Below are positions 1 through 8,875 of a stretch of 64,000 nt of DNA, in pieces (position 1 is the first letter of the stretch; the number at the start of each line of letters is the position of its first letter). The stretch is from Nitrospira sp. Lineage in GTDB: Bacteria > Nitrospirota > Nitrospiria > Nitrospirales > Nitrospiraceae. The notes under the pieces were generated by a model. That model saw nothing but the letters and a program-made list of their open reading frames with translations, was not told where the DNA came from and did no database searches. Where the stretch lies: NCBI GenBank assembly GCA_035968315.1, contig JAVYIN010000005.1, forward strand, positions 682,001-746,000, in the 5' to 3' direction. The position numbers and the translations under genes are program-made.

Positions 1-617
1 CCGATATCGTGCAGCAGCCCGCCCACTCCGATTTGCCGCAAGGCCTCGCGCGGATAGCCCAGGGCCTGTCCCAAAATAATCGAGAGCATGGAAACTGTGA
101 CTCCATGCTCATACAGGGTCGGATCGGATTCTTGCAGGCTGATCACGGCATAGCAGGCCGCTTGGCGCTCCAGAATCACGCCGATCATCTCTTCGACCAG
201 CTGGCAGGCCTCCGTATATGACACCAGTCCGGTGGCCCGCGTTCCCTCGAAGAGCCGGTTCAGTCGGCCCATCCATTCAGTGCGCCGCTGTTTGGCCAGG
301 GCCAAGTTTTCCGCCAGGACCACCGGGGTTTCTACGGTAGTATGCCTTGCTCCTATTGCCTCGGAAGATGCGGCTTGAGGATCCAGCCCCTCATTGGAAG
401 ATGCCGGCTGATGGCCGTCTGACCCCACGGCCTCCAGCCCCTGGTCGGTATCGATCGTCACCTCTGCGACGCCGGCTCGACGGAGGCTCTCGATATCGGC
501 GCTGTCGCGGACCTTGAAGTGATGTCGTAAAAATGGTGTGAGAAGCCAGGAGCGATCGATCCCGATCACATACATCCCGACCCTCAGCTCATGCAGCGGG
601 ATCCGCCGTTGTGCCAT
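1..617 (-). CDS. HD-GYP domain protein with N-terminal DUF3391 (partial, runs off the left edge)
   Basis: I translated the minus strand from ATG at 617. The product starts MAQRRIPLHELRVGMYV, the usual opening of DUF3391, which precedes HD-GYP domains. A low-complexity linker follows at about residues 60-95, then a helical region with YEHGVTVSML and, at the window edge, GLLHDIG, the HD metal-binding motif. HD-GYP proteins hydrolyse cyclic di-GMP in the cytoplasm. The rest of the catalytic domain, including the GYP motif, lies outside the window, so activity cannot be judged. A GGAG-type ribosome site lies just upstream of the ATG. The gene diverges from a c-di-GMP riboswitch and a flagellar gene, which fits a motility role. 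Confidence 0.85.
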   Translation of the reverse strand, partial: MAQRRIPLHELRVGMYVIGIDRSWLLTPFLRHHFKVRDSADIESLRRAGVAEVTIDTDQGLEAVGSDGHQPASSNEGLDPQAASSEAIGARHTTVETPVVLAENLALAKQRRTEWMGRLNRLFEGTRATGLVSYTEACQLVEEMIGVILERQAACYAVISLQESDPTLYEHGVTVSMLSIILGQALGYPREALRQIGVGGLLHDI

Positions 618-954
618 GCGCTATTCGCACTCCATTAAATACACGAACGTATTCACTTACATTATCGGCAAGTGCGACCTAACCTTAACTTCCAGTACAG
701 GCCGGACCGGTCGGTTTCTGTTCGAGCCTGTCGGTTACACCTGGTTCTTTCACGCGCCATCGTATCGCACGAAACTTTTTTGACCTGGAATAGCTCGGCA
801 GACCAGACTGAGACCGCCGGCGGCGGCCTTTTCTCAGACTCTCATCCTATTGTTCCCTGTTCGGCTCTCTCTCAGGCTGTTGTGGGCGAATAGGTGCCGG
901 CAGTTTCTGCTATACTGATGACTGTCGGGAGTGGATCGGATTCTGAGATCGTTC
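618..954. other. Divergent intergenic region without a convincing gene
   Basis: About 340 bases separate the HD-GYP start from the riboswitch. Short open frames here have no family resemblance and no ribosome site. A GATAAT hexamer on the minus strand (661-666) could be the -10 box of the HD-GYP gene, and TATACT on the plus strand (911-916) could be the -10 box for the riboswitch transcript. Neither has a clear -35 partner at standard spacing. Confidence 0.4.
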
Positions 955-1052
955 CCGGCGCGTGACAAAGGCAAACTGCCCGAGAGGGCAGGACGCAAAG
1001 CCAAGGGACCTAACCAGGAACGGACGATGTTCCAGGGTCAGCCTAGCCGCCA
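955..1052 (+). promoter_or_regulatory. Cyclic di-GMP-I (GEMM) riboswitch
   Basis: The hallmark GGACGCAAAGCC is at 991-1002. It is preceded by GGCAAAC (970-976) and by a hairpin TGCCC-GAGA-GGGCA (977-990) closed by a GNRA tetraloop. It is followed by GACCTAA, a tetraloop-receptor-like strand, then a second hairpin GGAAC...GTTCC closed by GGTC, and a 3' strand ending GCCGCC that can pair with GGCG at 957-960. This order matches the class I aptamer. Downstream, CCTCCC at 1111-1116 is complementary to GGGAGG (1149-1154), the ribosome site of the next gene, so control of translation is plausible (inference). CTGGCGCGCCAG at 1077-1088 is a further palindrome in the expression platform. Confidence 0.85.
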
Positions 1053-1160
1053 CAACTGTATCCGCCTCGCAGACGACTGGCGCGCCAGCTCACTTCTGGA
1101 TCTTCTCCCTCCTCCCCGGCGTCACGCATATTCACCGTGTGGTTCGATGGGAGGTGCCGT

Positions 1161-1514
1161 ATGATGTCCGCCATAGATACTGCGCTGTCTGGAATGGCCG
1201 CCTTTTCGAAAAAAATCGAAGTGACGGCGCACAACGTCGCCAACGTCAATACCGACGGCTTCCACAAGTCTCGAACCGAGTTCGTGGAACTGAAAACCGG
1301 CGGTGTGCTGCCGGTCGTGCAAAAAGACGACTCGGCCGGTCCTGCCGTCCTCAAGGACACCGGCTATGGAGCGGCTCAAGTCGAATTGTCCAATGTCGAT
1401 CTCGGAGAAGAAGCGGTCAGCCAGATCATCGCGCAACGCGGCTTTGAAGCGAATCTCAGCACGCTGAAAACCGCCAATGACATGCTCGGGAGCATCTTAG
1501 ATATCAAGAAATAG
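1161..1514 (+). CDS. Small flagellar basal-body rod/hook family protein (FlgC-like)
   Basis: The 117-residue product has both conserved ends of the flagellar axial family. The N-terminal rod motif is SAIDTALSGMAAF...TAHNVANVNTDGFHKSR. The C-terminal segment is NVDLGEEAVSQIIAQRGFEAN followed by LSTLKTANDML. These coiled ends pack in the rod or hook core. The middle domain is almost absent, so it is shorter than usual FlgC (about 135 residues) and far shorter than FlgE, FlgF or FlgG; the C-terminal motif is closer to those longer proteins, so the exact subunit is uncertain. The start ATGATG at 1161 has GGGAGG 6 bases upstream. No other flagellar gene is nearby. Expression probably depends on c-di-GMP through the leader riboswitch. 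Confidence 0.8.
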   Translation: MMSAIDTALSGMAAFSKKIEVTAHNVANVNTDGFHKSRTEFVELKTGGVLPVVQKDDSAGPAVLKDTGYGAAQVELSNVDLGEEAVSQIIAQRGFEANLSTLKTANDMLGSILDIKK

Positions 1515-1589
1515 CCGGCTCGACGGTCGGGCATACGTCCTCTGGCCTGCCGGATGCCCACATAGCAATCCCGTTCGCCTCTATGCTAT

Positions 1590-3785
1590 GTGGACACCAT
1601 GAACCAGCCGCATGTCCTGCTCCTGACGCCCCCGCTCACACAACTGAATACCCCCTATCCCGCGACCGCCTATCTGACGGGGTTCCTGCGATCGCAGGGG
1701 ATCCCCTGCGATCAAGCCGATCTCGGCATCGACATGGTGCTCAGGCTGTTCTGCCGGGAGGGCCTGACCTCTGTCTTCACCGCCATCCGGCAGCGGCAGG
1801 ATGATCTCCCCGGTGAAGCGCAACAGATGCTGGCCCTTGAACAGGCCTACCTGAACGCCATCGATCCGGTCATTGAGTTTTTGCAGGGACGGAATCCTTC
1901 GCTCGCACCGCTCCTGGCGCGAACCGGTGTCTTGCCGCAAGGCCCCCGCTTCGCCGGACGAACCGGAAAGACAGCCCGCTCGCGCAGCCTGTCCGAGCTC
2001 GATCGCGCCAAGCAATTCGCCACGTTCTTTCTCGAAGACCTGGCCGACCTCATCCAAGCCACCGTCTCTCCGCAATTCGCCTTGAGCCGTTATGCGGAGC
2101 ACATTGCCCGCTCGGCCTCCTCCTTCGACACCATCCTCACGGCACTGGCCTCCGCCCCGACCTTGACCGACCGGTACATGCTGGACGCGCTCTGGCACCA
2201 CCTCGACCGCGTCAGCCCCTCCCTGATCGGGCTCACCGTCCCCTTTCCCGGCAACCTGTACGGGGCGTTTCGTGTGGCGCAGGCAATCAAGTCGCAACGG
2301 CCTGAGATGATCGTCGCGCTCGGGGGAGGCTATGCCAATACGGAGCTCCGGCGCATCAGCGATCCCCGCGTGTTCGACTATGTGGACTATGTCACGCTCG
2401 ACGATGGCGAACGTCCGCTGCTGTCGCTGGTAGAACATCTGGCAGGAACACGGCCGCGCACGCAGCTCTGCCGGACCTTCTATCGGGAGAAGGGACAGGT
2501 GGCCTTCTCCGATAGCCCATCCGATCACGATTTTCGCATGGGAGAAGCAGGCTGCCCAACCTACAGCGGGCTGGCCCTGGACCGCTATCTCTCGATCCTG
2601 GACAGCGTCAATCCCATGCATCGCCTCTGGTCGGAAGGCCATTGGAACAAACTCACCGTCGCGCACGGCTGCTATTGGAAACAATGCACCTTTTGCGATG
2701 TCGGGTTGAACTACATCAGCCGCTACGAGATGACGCCGACCGACCGGCTCATTCAGCACATCGAGCGCCTGATCGCCGAAACAGGCTGCCGCGGCTTTCA
2801 CTTTGTGGATGAGGCCGCGCCTCCCGCCGCGTTGAAAGCGCTCGCCTTGGCCCTGCTTGAACGGGGACTGACGATTTCCTGGTGGGGCAATATCCGGTTT
2901 GAAGAGGCCTTTTCACCCGACTTGTGCCGCCTGCTGGCCGCCTCCGGCTGCATCGCCATAACAGCCGGTCTCGAAGCGGCGTCGGACCGCCTGCTGGAGA
3001 AGATCAAGAAAGGCATTACCGTCGATCAGACCGCGCTGGTCGCCGCCGCTTTCAAAGACGCCGGCATTCTCATTCACGCCTATCTGATGTACGGCTGCCC
3101 CTCCGAAACGGTTCAAGAAACCGTGGACTCATTGGAACGCGTCCGGCAATTGGTGTCAGCCAATCTCATTCAATCCGCCTTTTGGCATCGCTTCACCGCC
3201 ACCGCCCATAGTCCGATCGGCCTCAATCCCGCGGCTCACGGATTACGCATTCTTGGGCCGGCTTTTCAGGGCTTTGCCGAAAACGACCTCCAGCACCGGG
3301 ATCGCCGCGGTGCCACTCCGGAGTGGCTGGGCGAAGGGCTCCGGCGGTCTATGCTCAATTATCTCGAAGGGCGAGGACTCACGCTGGACGTCCGTGAATG
3401 GTTCGATCAGCCCGTCCCCAAACCCTGTGTGTCTCCGGCCTGGATCAGGCGGCTGCTCAACAATCGTATGGTGGCCGATCATCCCCAGGCAGAGCGACGA
3501 TTCGTATGGCTCGGCGGAGAGCCGGTCTGCCAACCGGTCGGGAAAAGAACCAGGCTCATTCTTCCGGGGCGTGCCAGCGATCACACCATCCTCCTGGCCA
3601 GCCAAGAAGCCGAGTGGCTCTACCAGCTTATTCAACGCTCGACCCCTCGCAGCACCCCTATAAGCTCCTACCCCCCGATGAAAGAAACAAGTGCGACATT
3701 TCCGGGAACCGCAATGGAGTTCGAGCGCTTCCTCGATAGTTCACGCTGGCAGCAGGCCCGCGCTGCCGGTCTGCTGCTGGTTTAA
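1590..3785 (+). CDS. B12-binding domain radical SAM protein
   Basis: The 731-residue protein opens with HVLLLTPPL, as in B12-binding Rossmann domains that precede radical SAM cores. A central LGGGYANTELR segment and the cluster motif HGCYWKQCTFCD near residue 360 follow. The cysteine spacing is C-x4-C-x2-C, seen in several B12-radical SAM subfamilies rather than the classic C-x3-C-x2-C. The core continues through HFVDEAAPPA, ISWWGNIRFE, AGLEAASDRLLEKIKKG and HAYLMYGCPSE, typical TIM-barrel strands. The C-terminal 200 residues are unassigned. The reaction and substrate are unknown; methylation or tailoring of a lipid or cofactor is possible. GTG at 1590 and ATG at 1599 are both possible starts and neither has a good ribosome site. 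It appears monocistronic. Confidence 0.8.
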   Translation: MDTMNQPHVLLLTPPLTQLNTPYPATAYLTGFLRSQGIPCDQADLGIDMVLRLFCREGLTSVFTAIRQRQDDLPGEAQQMLALEQAYLNAIDPVIEFLQGRNPSLAPLLARTGVLPQGPRFAGRTGKTARSRSLSELDRAKQFATFFLEDLADLIQATVSPQFALSRYAEHIARSASSFDTILTALASAPTLTDRYMLDALWHHLDRVSPSLIGLTVPFPGNLYGAFRVAQAIKSQRPEMIVALGGGYANTELRRISDPRVFDYVDYVTLDDGERPLLSLVEHLAGTRPRTQLCRTFYREKGQVAFSDSPSDHDFRMGEAGCPTYSGLALDRYLSILDSVNPMHRLWSEGHWNKLTVAHGCYWKQCTFCDVGLNYISRYEMTPTDRLIQHIERLIAETGCRGFHFVDEAAPPAALKALALALLERGLTISWWGNIRFEEAFSPDLCRLLAASGCIAITAGLEAASDRLLEKIKKGITVDQTALVAAAFKDAGILIHAYLMYGCPSETVQETVDSLERVRQLVSANLIQSAFWHRFTATAHSPIGLNPAAHGLRILGPAFQGFAENDLQHRDRRGATPEWLGEGLRRSMLNYLEGRGLTLDVREWFDQPVPKPCVSPAWIRRLLNNRMVADHPQAERRFVWLGGEPVCQPVGKRTRLILPGRASDHTILLASQEAEWLYQLIQRSTPRSTPISSYPPMKETSATFPGTAMEFERFLDSSRWQQARAAGLLLV

Positions 3786-3827
3786 AACCGGGGGCAATCA
3801 ACCTGCCAAATCCCTGAGTCTTGCCGG

Positions 3828-3870
3828 CCAGAAATAATAAGGGCGGGAGAGGCATCGCCCCTCCCGCCCT
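3828..3870 (-). terminator. Rho-independent terminator of the peroxiredoxin gene
   Basis: GGGCGGGAG (3841-3849) pairs perfectly with CTCCCGCCC (3861-3869). Read on the minus strand the stem is followed by TTATTATTT, a T-rich tract, about 20 bases beyond the peroxiredoxin stop. There is no T tract on the other side, so it works mainly for the minus strand. Confidence 0.75.
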
Positions 3871-3891
3871 CATGCACTGTCCGACAGTGAA

Positions 3892-4527
3892 CTACTTGTT
3901 CGGTTGCGGCGTGTATCGGAGATAGGGCTTCACGACCTTGAATCCTTTGGGGAACAACGTCTTGGCTTCTGCATCATTCACCGCGGGGGTAATGATGCAA
4001 TCCTCCCCATCCTTCCAATTGGCCGGCGTGGCAACCTTGAACTTTGATGTCAGCTGAAGAGAGTCGATCACGCGCAGCAATTCATCGAAATTTCGCCCGC
4101 ATGACGCAGGATAAGTCAAGGTTAACTTGATCTTTTTATCTGGACCGACAATAAAGACCGATCGAACGGTCATATTATCGATCGCGTTGGGATGAATCAT
4201 GTCGTAGAGCGTGGCGACCTTCTTATCGGGATCGGCGATGATCGGATAATTCATCGTCGTATTCTGGGTCTCATTGATGTCGTTGATCCATCCCTTATGG
4301 GAATCCAACGGATCGACGCTGACGGCGATGACTTTTACGCCCCGCTTTTTAAATTCCGGGGTGATCTTGGCCACCGTTCCAAGCTCCGTCGTGCATACTG
4401 GCGTATAATCTTTCGGATGAGAGAAAAGAATCCCCCACCCGCCATTCAGCCACTCATGGAAATTGATTGTGCCTTCCGTCGTTTCCGCCGTAAAATTCGG
4501 CGCCTCATCTCCCAAGCGCAAAGCCAT
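3892..4527 (-). CDS. Peroxiredoxin, 1-Cys (Prx6) family
   Basis: The product is 211 residues long. The peroxidatic site is SHPKDYTPVCTTELG with Cys45, and the Prx6-type tail continues through SVDPLDSHKGWINDI, NYPIIADPDKKVATLYDM, VFIVGPDKKIKLTLTYPASCGRNFDELLRVIDSLQ and ATPANWKDGEDCIITP. It reduces H2O2 and organic peroxides in the cytoplasm. I start at ATG 4527 because AAAGGAG lies 6 bases upstream; the in-frame TTG at 4533 would abut that site. It is a single gene with its own terminator. Two further cysteines (in PASCG and GEDC) are present, but the second Cys pattern of typical 2-Cys enzymes is not seen. Oxidative-stress defence suits an aerobic chemolithotroph (inference). Confidence 0.93.
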   Translation of the reverse strand: MALRLGDEAPNFTAETTEGTINFHEWLNGGWGILFSHPKDYTPVCTTELGTVAKITPEFKKRGVKVIAVSVDPLDSHKGWINDINETQNTTMNYPIIADPDKKVATLYDMIHPNAIDNMTVRSVFIVGPDKKIKLTLTYPASCGRNFDELLRVIDSLQLTSKFKVATPANWKDGEDCIITPAVNDAEAKTLFPKGFKVVKPYLRYTPQPNK

Positions 4528-4677
4528 GCTCAACTCCTTTCAATGATAATCGGGGACCCCTTCCCCGCTCTCACTGCCCTATTCCCCCGTACCTTACTGA
4601 CTTCCCTCCGGGAAGCGCAAGCCCTCCCAACCCTACTCTCCCGGCCATTCAGTTATCGTAGGGACCGTCGGCCACCA

Positions 4678-4706
4678 TTGCGAAAAACGAACCGTAAAGA
4701 TAGGAT
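4678..4706 (+). promoter_or_regulatory. Candidate sigma-70 type promoter for the DUF5069 gene
   Basis: TTGCGA at 4678-4683 and TAGGAT at 4701-4706 are separated by 17 bases and lie about 50 bases ahead of the DUF5069 start. Both boxes match the consensus imperfectly. Confidence 0.4.
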
Positions 4707-4757
4707 ACCTTTCATTGATATGTCACGCCGGAACCAAATAGTAGGAAAGGCCGAGCC

Positions 4758-5192
4758 ATGCCTACTGAATACCCACGGAGCCCCAAAGCCTTGCTCGGTG
4801 GATTAGCCCATCTTGGCCGGCTCTTCGATAAGATTCGAATGCGCCAGAAGGGGCAGATTCAGGGCTACAATTACCTCACCGTTGGATTCGACAAAGATCT
4901 GCTCGACTTTCTCCAACTTGACGGGACCGCTGTGGAGGAACGTGTGCGCCAGGGAGGAACGGATCAGGAACTCCTGGCCTGGGTGCAGTCGATCGCCAGG
5001 CCCCTCTCAGACGAAGACATCCGCCAATGGAACGAACGGATCCTGACCGGACAGCCGCAGGACGAAAGCGCCAGAATTCGCTACCATCGGCGCCTGGAGG
5101 AAATTGCCAGGAAACGCGGCATCCCCGTCAGCCGCCTGCCTCCGATTCATACCTGGGCCGAGGCGATCGACTTGGACGAAGGCCGTCTCTAA
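4758..5192 (+). CDS. DUF5069 domain-containing protein
   Basis: The 144-residue protein has the DUF5069 pattern: an opening YPRSPKALLGGLAHLGRLFDK, then GYNYLTVGFDKDLLDFL, then VQSIARPLSDEDIRQWNE and a C-terminal HTWAEAIDLDEGRL. The family has no established function; its proteins are short, soluble and probably cytoplasmic. GGAAAGG precedes the ATG by about 9 bases. A second, diverged copy lies at 32352-32798, so the genome has at least two paralogues. The following pentapeptide gene starts about 100 bases downstream on the same strand and may share the transcript. Confidence 0.85.
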   Translation: MPTEYPRSPKALLGGLAHLGRLFDKIRMRQKGQIQGYNYLTVGFDKDLLDFLQLDGTAVEERVRQGGTDQELLAWVQSIARPLSDEDIRQWNERILTGQPQDESARIRYHRRLEEIARKRGIPVSRLPPIHTWAEAIDLDEGRL

Positions 5193-5294
5193 CACCACGG
5201 CGACCAGGATATGGCGGCTTCCGGCCCAACCCTCCTTTAGAATCCATCCGTTCCATCCGATAAAGACGTACGCCCACACGCCCAGGGGGATTTT

Positions 5295-5657
5295 ATGGAC
5301 AACACCAAACCCACAACGCCGGGACTCCGCATGTCGAATGACCCGATGTATAAGTTGTTGCGGGAAGGCTGTATCAAGGAATTCAACGTCAAGAAAGCCG
5401 CCGGCGATACATGCGATTTGCGCAGTTGCGACTTGCGCGGACTCGATCTTCGAGGTCTGGATGCGGCCGGCCTCGATTTCAGTGACTCCTACTTCCGGCA
5501 ATCCGACCTGCGAGGGATCGACTTCAGCCAGTCCAACCTGCGGGGCGCGTCGATCAACGCCTGCAAGATTTCCGGGGTGCTCTTTCCCGCGGAACTGTCC
5601 GCTTCAGAAATCGAACTCTCTCTGCTCCAGGGCACGCGCATGCGCTATTTGAAATAG
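5295..5657 (+). CDS. Pentapeptide repeat protein
   Basis: The 120-residue protein has an N-terminal helical part (MYKLLREGCIKEFNVKKAAG) followed by A(D/N)Lxx-type repeats from about residue 38 to 90: CDLRS, CDLRG, LDLRG, LDAAG, LDFSD, SDLRG, IDFSQ, SNLRG. Such repeats form a right-handed quadrilateral beta-helix. There is no signal peptide or membrane segment. Small proteins of this kind are often of unknown function, and I see nothing that ties it to gyrase protection. GGGGGA sits 4 bases before the ATG. It ends 58 bases from the convergent DUF748 gene. Confidence 0.85.
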   Translation: MDNTKPTTPGLRMSNDPMYKLLREGCIKEFNVKKAAGDTCDLRSCDLRGLDLRGLDAAGLDFSDSYFRQSDLRGIDFSQSNLRGASINACKISGVLFPAELSASEIELSLLQGTRMRYLK

Positions 5658-5715
5658 GTTCGAGCGGGACTTGCCTGCCGGTGCAGTGTCAGGAAGGGCG
5701 TTGTCCGGAACGAAG

Positions 5716-8631
5716 CTAGCGTGCGGCAAGATTGAGGTCCGTCTGCACGGTCGTGCCTGTCCCTTCTTTCAACGCGGCTTCAACGAGAAATATCCTGGCC
5801 TCCCCAATCTCCCCCTCTTGTATCAGCCACTCCCGGATTCGTTCCGCTCGTTCCCGCGCCAAGAGGCGCAAGGCGGCCTCTTCAACAACCATGGCCTCCA
5901 GCAACCGGGCCTTCATCTCCGACACCGAAGGCGCTGGCTTCTCAGATGCGCCCGCTGACGGAAACTGCTGCGCAAACCGGGCGGCGACCAAAGAGGCTTC
6001 TTCTTCCGCTGGAAGCGGGGAATCCGGTTTTACCTCCCGATCAGAACCTCCGGCTTCCTTCAATTTGGCCTGACGCAATTGCTCCCGTAATTGCCTCTCG
6101 GCTAGAACCCGTCGATCCGCTTGCCGATCAGCCGCGCCGGTGATGTCGAGCGACAGCCCTGGCCGTTCCGTCAGCACGGTGACCAGCGCGGCCAGCTTCT
6201 TGGTCTCTGCCTCCCCCCATTCGCTACGCCCTGCCGGAAACTCGACAAAGCGGAGTTCATCACCGCTCCCTCCTATGAGTGCGCCGACCAGAGACAGCGG
6301 GGACGTCGCCACTTTCCCCAGAAGATTGAGCAGCGTATTCAACAGCACCCGACCGTATTTGAAGTCCGGGTCGTCCAAGTTTCCACGCACCGGCAAATCG
6401 ACATCGATCTGCCCCTTGCGATCCTTGAGCAGGGCCACGGCCAGCGGCACCGGCAGCGAGGTGGCATCAGGACTCTCCGTCTTGCCGCCAAAGGTCAGCT
6501 GATCGATTAGGACCTTGTTCTCCCCGGCCAATTCCTTCTTGGCAATTTTATAGGCCAGATCGAGAAACAGCTTGCCCTTCGTGATCGGATACCCGGCGTA
6601 TTTCCCCGCATAGGAAGACGCCGCCAGAAGATCGACGTTCTCGAACTTGACGGCGAGATCGGTATAGGCATCCTCGCTCAGCGGATTGATCTGCCCCTTG
6701 ATCTGCAGCGGCGCCACCCGATCCACCTTTCCCGTTAACAGGACCTCGGCCTTCGCCAGTTCGCGTGAGGACAAACCTTTGATGCTGCCCGTCAATTCGC
6801 TGATCCCCACTTTCACCGCCGGCTGAATCGACCGGTCTCGAAATGTCGCTGAGGCGTTAATCAGTTTGACGGCTTCAATATTGACCGGAACCGGCTTGGC
6901 CGGCTTCTCAGGAGCTGGCTTCACCGGCTGAGCGGAGGACTCCAAGGGAGGGTGCTTGGCGATCTGCGCCAGATTCAACGTGCCATCCGATTGCACCACC
7001 AACGAGACGGCAGGCTCTTGCAGCACGACTTCGCCGATCTTCACGGATGTCGGCTCGACGTCCAAGACCACACGGTTCAATCCCAGACGCCTCCATGACA
7101 GCAGTTCATCAAAGTCCTGGCGATCGGTGATCGACACCCGGTTTACTGCGAGATTGCCCTGATACGTCAGGAAGGGACTGCGGCTATGTTCTTTCGCAAT
7201 ATGGAGCTTGCCGCCAAGCTCCAGCACGCCATCCCGAACATCGATGTCGGCGAACGGGTCAAGATAGGGCTGAAACGGGCGCAACCCCACCTCCTTCACA
7301 TTGAGATCAAGATCAGCCGTCAAGGGATCGACCGTCACTGAGCCCTTCGCGCCGACCCGGCCCGCTTGATTCAGCTTGAAAGCCACATCCACGCCAAGCG
7401 CCTGCCGCAACGGCAGCTTCAAGCCCTTCACCGTCAAGTCGAACCCGTCGATCTCCAGATGGCTCGGCCGCTCCAGCGTTCGATCCTCGAAGATTGCCCG
7501 ATAATTATTCAGCACCACCTCTTTGATATCGATCGACCAAGGATGCTCCGGCGCGGCCACTGCGGCCGCCTCCGTCTGTTGCTTTCCGGCCGCCCGTTCC
7601 GGTTCACCCGATGCGGCAAACAGCTGCTGGTAATTCAGCACACCACCGGGATTGATCCAGACCTCGAACCGCGCCCCGGCAGAATGCACATGCACCGCCG
7701 CCACCTGTTTCTTGAGCACATCCACGCCCAGCCCATCGATCGCGAACGACGGAATCGACACCACCGGAGCATCAGCGCCTTTTTCCCCGATCGCAAGATC
7801 GATGATCGAGAGCGTCCCGTCGCTGACGACGATATTCGGGGCCTCGCCCTTCAGATCGATATGATACTGGCCCCCGATCGACAGCTGTCCCTGGCGCACC
7901 TCAAACCCAACCCGGTCCTGCACATATTGCGCGAGCGGCCTCAGGCGAACGCCGCTCAGGCTCAGCTTCCCGTCCGACTCCACCGGCTCCAGCGATACCC
8001 GCCCTTCCCATGCGAGCGATTCGCCTTTCCCAATTTCTGCGGTGAAGGCATAGGCATTTTCGCCCCCTCGTACGGTCGTAAAATTGCGGAGCGAGATCTG
8101 AATCGGCACGATACTCAGCTCGAACGGCTTCGGCTTGGACTCATCTCGAAACTCGACGATCCCACGCTCGATCGTCAGCAGCCCGATTTCCAGCGGGACA
8201 GACGCCCCCCCGCCGCTCGGTTTCTTGCTTCCTCCCGCTGCCTCCGCCCCTGGCTGGGGCGGAGGCAGGAGCCCAAGAAGATTCATCTTGCCCTCAGCGG
8301 AGACCTTCATCGAGACAAACGGCATCACCAGGCGAATCTCCTCGAAGGCATAGGCCCTGAGAAGCAGCGTCTTGGCATGGACATTCACGGAGAACTGCTC
8401 GAACCCGAGGAGAGGCGTTTGGTCCGGCTCGCGGATTTCCAGCCCGTCTATCGTCAATGCCAAGGTAAAGGGGTTGAACGCGACATCCTTCACCGACACC
8501 GGATGGCGAATCTTCTCCGCCACGGCAGGAACCGCATACTGTGTGATGAGGTATGGGACGGCAAGAAATCCGATGAGGCTGTACAGGAGGAGCGCACCCG
8601 CTAGACTGGCAACAATCCGTGGACGCAGCAT
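5716..8631 (-). CDS. DUF748 domain-containing AsmA-like envelope protein
   Basis: The 971-residue protein begins with a single membrane anchor (VASLAGALLLYSLIGFLAVPYLI) and continues with long beta-rich repeats typical of DUF748 and AsmA-like proteins: VSVKDVAFNPFTLALTIDGLEI near the N-terminus, ATFRDRSIQP and PITKGKLFLDLAYKIAKKELAGEN in the middle, and GQIDVDLPVRGNLDDPDFKYG, the strongest family signature. The C-terminus (GRSEWGEAETKKLAALVTVL...LDITGAADRQADR) has an OmpA-like flavour. Relatives bridge the periplasm and are implicated in lipid transport or envelope integrity. It lies downstream of two tRNA genes on the same strand, and its start is only 24 bases from the tRNA-Arg 3' end. Confidence 0.85.
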   Translation of the reverse strand: MLRPRIVASLAGALLLYSLIGFLAVPYLITQYAVPAVAEKIRHPVSVKDVAFNPFTLALTIDGLEIREPDQTPLLGFEQFSVNVHAKTLLLRAYAFEEIRLVMPFVSMKVSAEGKMNLLGLLPPPQPGAEAAGGSKKPSGGGASVPLEIGLLTIERGIVEFRDESKPKPFELSIVPIQISLRNFTTVRGGENAYAFTAEIGKGESLAWEGRVSLEPVESDGKLSLSGVRLRPLAQYVQDRVGFEVRQGQLSIGGQYHIDLKGEAPNIVVSDGTLSIIDLAIGEKGADAPVVSIPSFAIDGLGVDVLKKQVAAVHVHSAGARFEVWINPGGVLNYQQLFAASGEPERAAGKQQTEAAAVAAPEHPWSIDIKEVVLNNYRAIFEDRTLERPSHLEIDGFDLTVKGLKLPLRQALGVDVAFKLNQAGRVGAKGSVTVDPLTADLDLNVKEVGLRPFQPYLDPFADIDVRDGVLELGGKLHIAKEHSRSPFLTYQGNLAVNRVSITDRQDFDELLSWRRLGLNRVVLDVEPTSVKIGEVVLQEPAVSLVVQSDGTLNLAQIAKHPPLESSAQPVKPAPEKPAKPVPVNIEAVKLINASATFRDRSIQPAVKVGISELTGSIKGLSSRELAKAEVLLTGKVDRVAPLQIKGQINPLSEDAYTDLAVKFENVDLLAASSYAGKYAGYPITKGKLFLDLAYKIAKKELAGENKVLIDQLTFGGKTESPDATSLPVPLAVALLKDRKGQIDVDLPVRGNLDDPDFKYGRVLLNTLLNLLGKVATSPLSLVGALIGGSGDELRFVEFPAGRSEWGEAETKKLAALVTVLTERPGLSLDITGAADRQADRRVLAERQLREQLRQAKLKEAGGSDREVKPDSPLPAEEEASLVAARFAQQFPSAGASEKPAPSVSEMKARLLEAMVVEEAALRLLARERAERIREWLIQEGEIGEARIFLVEAALKEGTGTTVQTDLNLAAR

Positions 8632-8655
8632 TCAACCCATGCCCAATTCGTCAGG

Positions 8656-8732
<77 letters not shown>

Positions 8733-8798
8733 TCAACACAAACGGTGCCTCTCCCGTCGCCACAACATATGAGGCTCCGGGTCCGAGCAAGCTTGGTT

Positions 8799-8875
8799 TG
8801 GTCGGGGCGACAGGATTTGAACCTGCGACATCCTGCTCCCAAAGCAGGCGCGCTACCGGGCTGCGCTACGCCCCG
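8799..8875 (-). tRNA. tRNA-Pro (anticodon TGG)
   Basis: The minus strand gives the acceptor stem CGGGGCG/CGCCCCG, D-arm TAGCGCAGCCCGGTAGCGC, anticodon arm CCTGC-TTTGGGA-GCAGG with TGG, T-arm AGGTTCAAATCCT and encoded CCA. Its first 10 bases (8866-8875) are also the last codons and stop of rdgB, so the mature 5' end must be cut from inside that coding sequence if the genes are co-transcribed. Confidence 0.95.

Noticed and set aside
7366-8604. A 412-codon plus-strand frame opposite the DUF748 gene
   Set aside because: Composition (His, Arg, Pro and Leu excess) is that of an antisense shadow; the DUF748 protein is convincing.
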